A stretch of DNA of 6,150 nt from Bacillota bacterium (GTDB lineage: Bacteria; Bacillota_A; Clostridia; Peptostreptococcales; Anaerovoracaceae), in the NCBI GenBank assembly GCA_017457585.1, contig JAFTHD010000197.1, positions 1 to 6,150 on the forward strand, read 5' to 3'. Position numbers and translations under genes: made by a program. The notes beneath the pieces are model-generated. The model made no database searches, had not been told where the DNA came from, and was given only the letters and a program-made list of their open reading frames with translations. Of the stretch, positions 5,023 through 6,150 are shown piece after piece; position 1 is the first letter of the stretch, and every line of letters begins with the position of its first letter.

Positions 5023-6150
5023 ATGAGAGTCAGAAAAACCATGGACGGCAATACGGCTGCGGCTCACGTTGCCTACGCGTTCTCAGAAGTTGCTGCAATC
5101 TACCCTATCACACCATCATCTGTTATGGCAGAGAACGTAGATGAATGGGCATCTTTGAACAGAAAAAATATATTCGGAGAAGAAGTTAAAGTTGTAGAAA
5201 TGGAATCGGAAGGCGGAGCTGCAGGTGCAGTTCACGGTGCAGTTACGGCAGGTGCCCTTACAACCACCTTCACCGCATCACAGGGTCTTCTGCTCATGAT
5301 TCCGAACATGTATAAGATAGCGGCAGAGGGTACACCTACCGTTATCCACGTTGCAGCGAGAGCAGTGTCCACACATGCGCTCAATATCTTCGGAGACCAC
5401 TCGGACGTGATGGCCTGCAGGCAGACGGGCTTTGCAATGCTTTCCTCGAGAAGCCCGCAGGAAGTAATGGATCTTGCAGCGGTAGCACACCTGGCTGCAA
5501 TAGAGGGCAAGGTGCCGATCCTTCATTTCTTTGACGGATTCAGGACCTCCCACGAGTATCAGAAGATTTACACCTGGGACTACAAGGATCTGAGAGACAT
5601 GCTGGACATGGATGCTGTCAGGAGATTTAAGGCAAACGCACTGAATCCTAACCATCCGCACCACATGGGTTCGGCGGAGCAGCCAGAAACCTTCTTCCAG
5701 CACAGAGAAGCGTGCAACACCAACTACGAGAATCAGATAGATGTAATAATAGACTGCATGAACAGAGTCAGTGCAAAGGTTGAGCGTGAGACTCCTTACA
5801 AGCCGTACGAATACTATGGAGCACCTGATGCACAGGAAGTGATCGTAGCCATGGGTTCCGTCTGCGACTGCATAGAGGAAGTTGTAGACTACGTCAATGC
5901 CAACAGGAACAAGAAGATCGGCGTTCTTTCCGTGAGAATGTACAGACCTTTCTCCGCAAAGCACTTCGTGGCAGAGATTCCTGAAACGGTGAGAAAGATT
6001 GCAGTCCTGGATAGAACGAAGGAACCGGGATCTCTGGGAGAACCGCTCTACCTTGACGTTGTTGCAGCCCTCAAGGGAACAAAATTCGAAAACAAGTTCA
6101 TCGCAAGAGGACGATACGGTCTCGGATCGAAGGACGTGCAGCCGGGAGAT
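5023..6150 (+). CDS. nifJ: Pyruvate:ferredoxin (flavodoxin) oxidoreductase, 3' partial
   Basis: The first 376 codons of an enzyme that is usually about 1,170-1,200 residues; the window ends before the Fe-S and thiamine-diphosphate domains. PFOR is cytosolic and converts pyruvate and CoA to acetyl-CoA and CO2, reducing ferredoxin. Domain I (about 1-255) shows TMDGNTAAAHVAYAFSE (6-22), YPITPSS (27-33), EMESEGGAAGA (59-69), TTTFTASQGLLLMIPNMYK (80-98) and HFFDGFRTSHE (168-178). T30, E63 and R113 align with Thr31, Glu64 and Arg114 of the Desulfovibrio africanus enzyme, which I recall as active-site residues. Domain II (from about 260) has YYGAPDA, VIVAMGSVCD and LDRTKEPG (329-336). The gene lies 21 bp after the polyferredoxin stop, in the same frame, with its own ribosome site and no terminator between, so the two are almost surely one operon. 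No frameshift is visible. Confidence 0.97.
   Translation, partial: MRVRKTMDGNTAAAHVAYAFSEVAAIYPITPSSVMAENVDEWASLNRKNIFGEEVKVVEMESEGGAAGAVHGAVTAGALTTTFTASQGLLLMIPNMYKIAAEGTPTVIHVAARAVSTHALNIFGDHSDVMACRQTGFAMLSSRSPQEVMDLAAVAHLAAIEGKVPILHFFDGFRTSHEYQKIYTWDYKDLRDMLDMDAVRRFKANALNPNHPHHMGSAEQPETFFQHREACNTNYENQIDVIIDCMNRVSAKVERETPYKPYEYYGAPDAQEVIVAMGSVCDCIEEVVDYVNANRNKKIGVLSVRMYRPFSAKHFVAEIPETVRKIAVLDRTKEPGSLGEPLYLDVVAALKGTKFENKFIARGRYGLGSKDVQPGD

Noticed and set aside
5278..5964. Long open frame on the minus strand, 228 codons
   Set aside because: It is fully antisense to nifJ, whose protein is conserved throughout. Its product has no recognisable domain, so it is a frame shadow.

Overview
This 6.15 kb window looks like the chromosome of an anaerobic, low-to-moderate GC member of the Firmicutes (class Clostridia). 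The grounds are a clostridial-type pyruvate:ferredoxin oxidoreductase, an RnfB-like polyferredoxin, frequent AGA/AGG arginine and ATA isoleucine codons, strong GGAGG-type ribosome sites, and AT-rich spacers between genes of more moderate GC. A more precise placement would be a guess. All four protein genes lie on the + strand. I see no tRNA, rRNA, CRISPR array, insertion sequence or phage gene.

Layout. (1) 1-1037: the 3' part of a CpaE/MinD-like ATPase whose start lies before the window and whose P-loop lacks the usual lysines. (2) 1038-1132: a spacer with two nested perfect inverted repeats and a weak possible promoter. (3) 1133-3469: a 778-residue CPA2-type cation:proton antiporter with an added membrane block and two RCK_C/TrkA_C-like domains, ending in an intrinsic terminator that overlaps its stop codon. 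(4) 3489-3708: a regulatory region with an AT-rich palindrome, an extended -10 promoter overlapped by a sequence close to the clostridial Rex operator, a foldable leader of about 55 nt and a small hairpin before the ribosome site. (5) 3709-5001: a cysteine-rich polyferredoxin made of an RnfB-like N-terminal cluster domain plus two tandem copies of the RnfB ferredoxin module, with room for up to nine [4Fe-4S] clusters. (6) 5023-6150: the first 376 codons of nifJ (pyruvate:ferredoxin oxidoreductase), cut by the window end.

How the genes fit together. The last two genes are 21 bp apart, each with its own ribosome site, and appear to share one promoter. PFOR oxidises pyruvate to acetyl-CoA, CO2 and low-potential electrons, and the polyferredoxin is a natural candidate to receive or relay those electrons. 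A Rex-like site would couple their expression to the NADH/NAD+ ratio. The ATPase and antiporter upstream are separated from this unit by a terminator and look functionally unrelated to it. The most unusual element is the duplicated, membrane-anchor-free RnfB-like polyferredoxin placed directly before nifJ.
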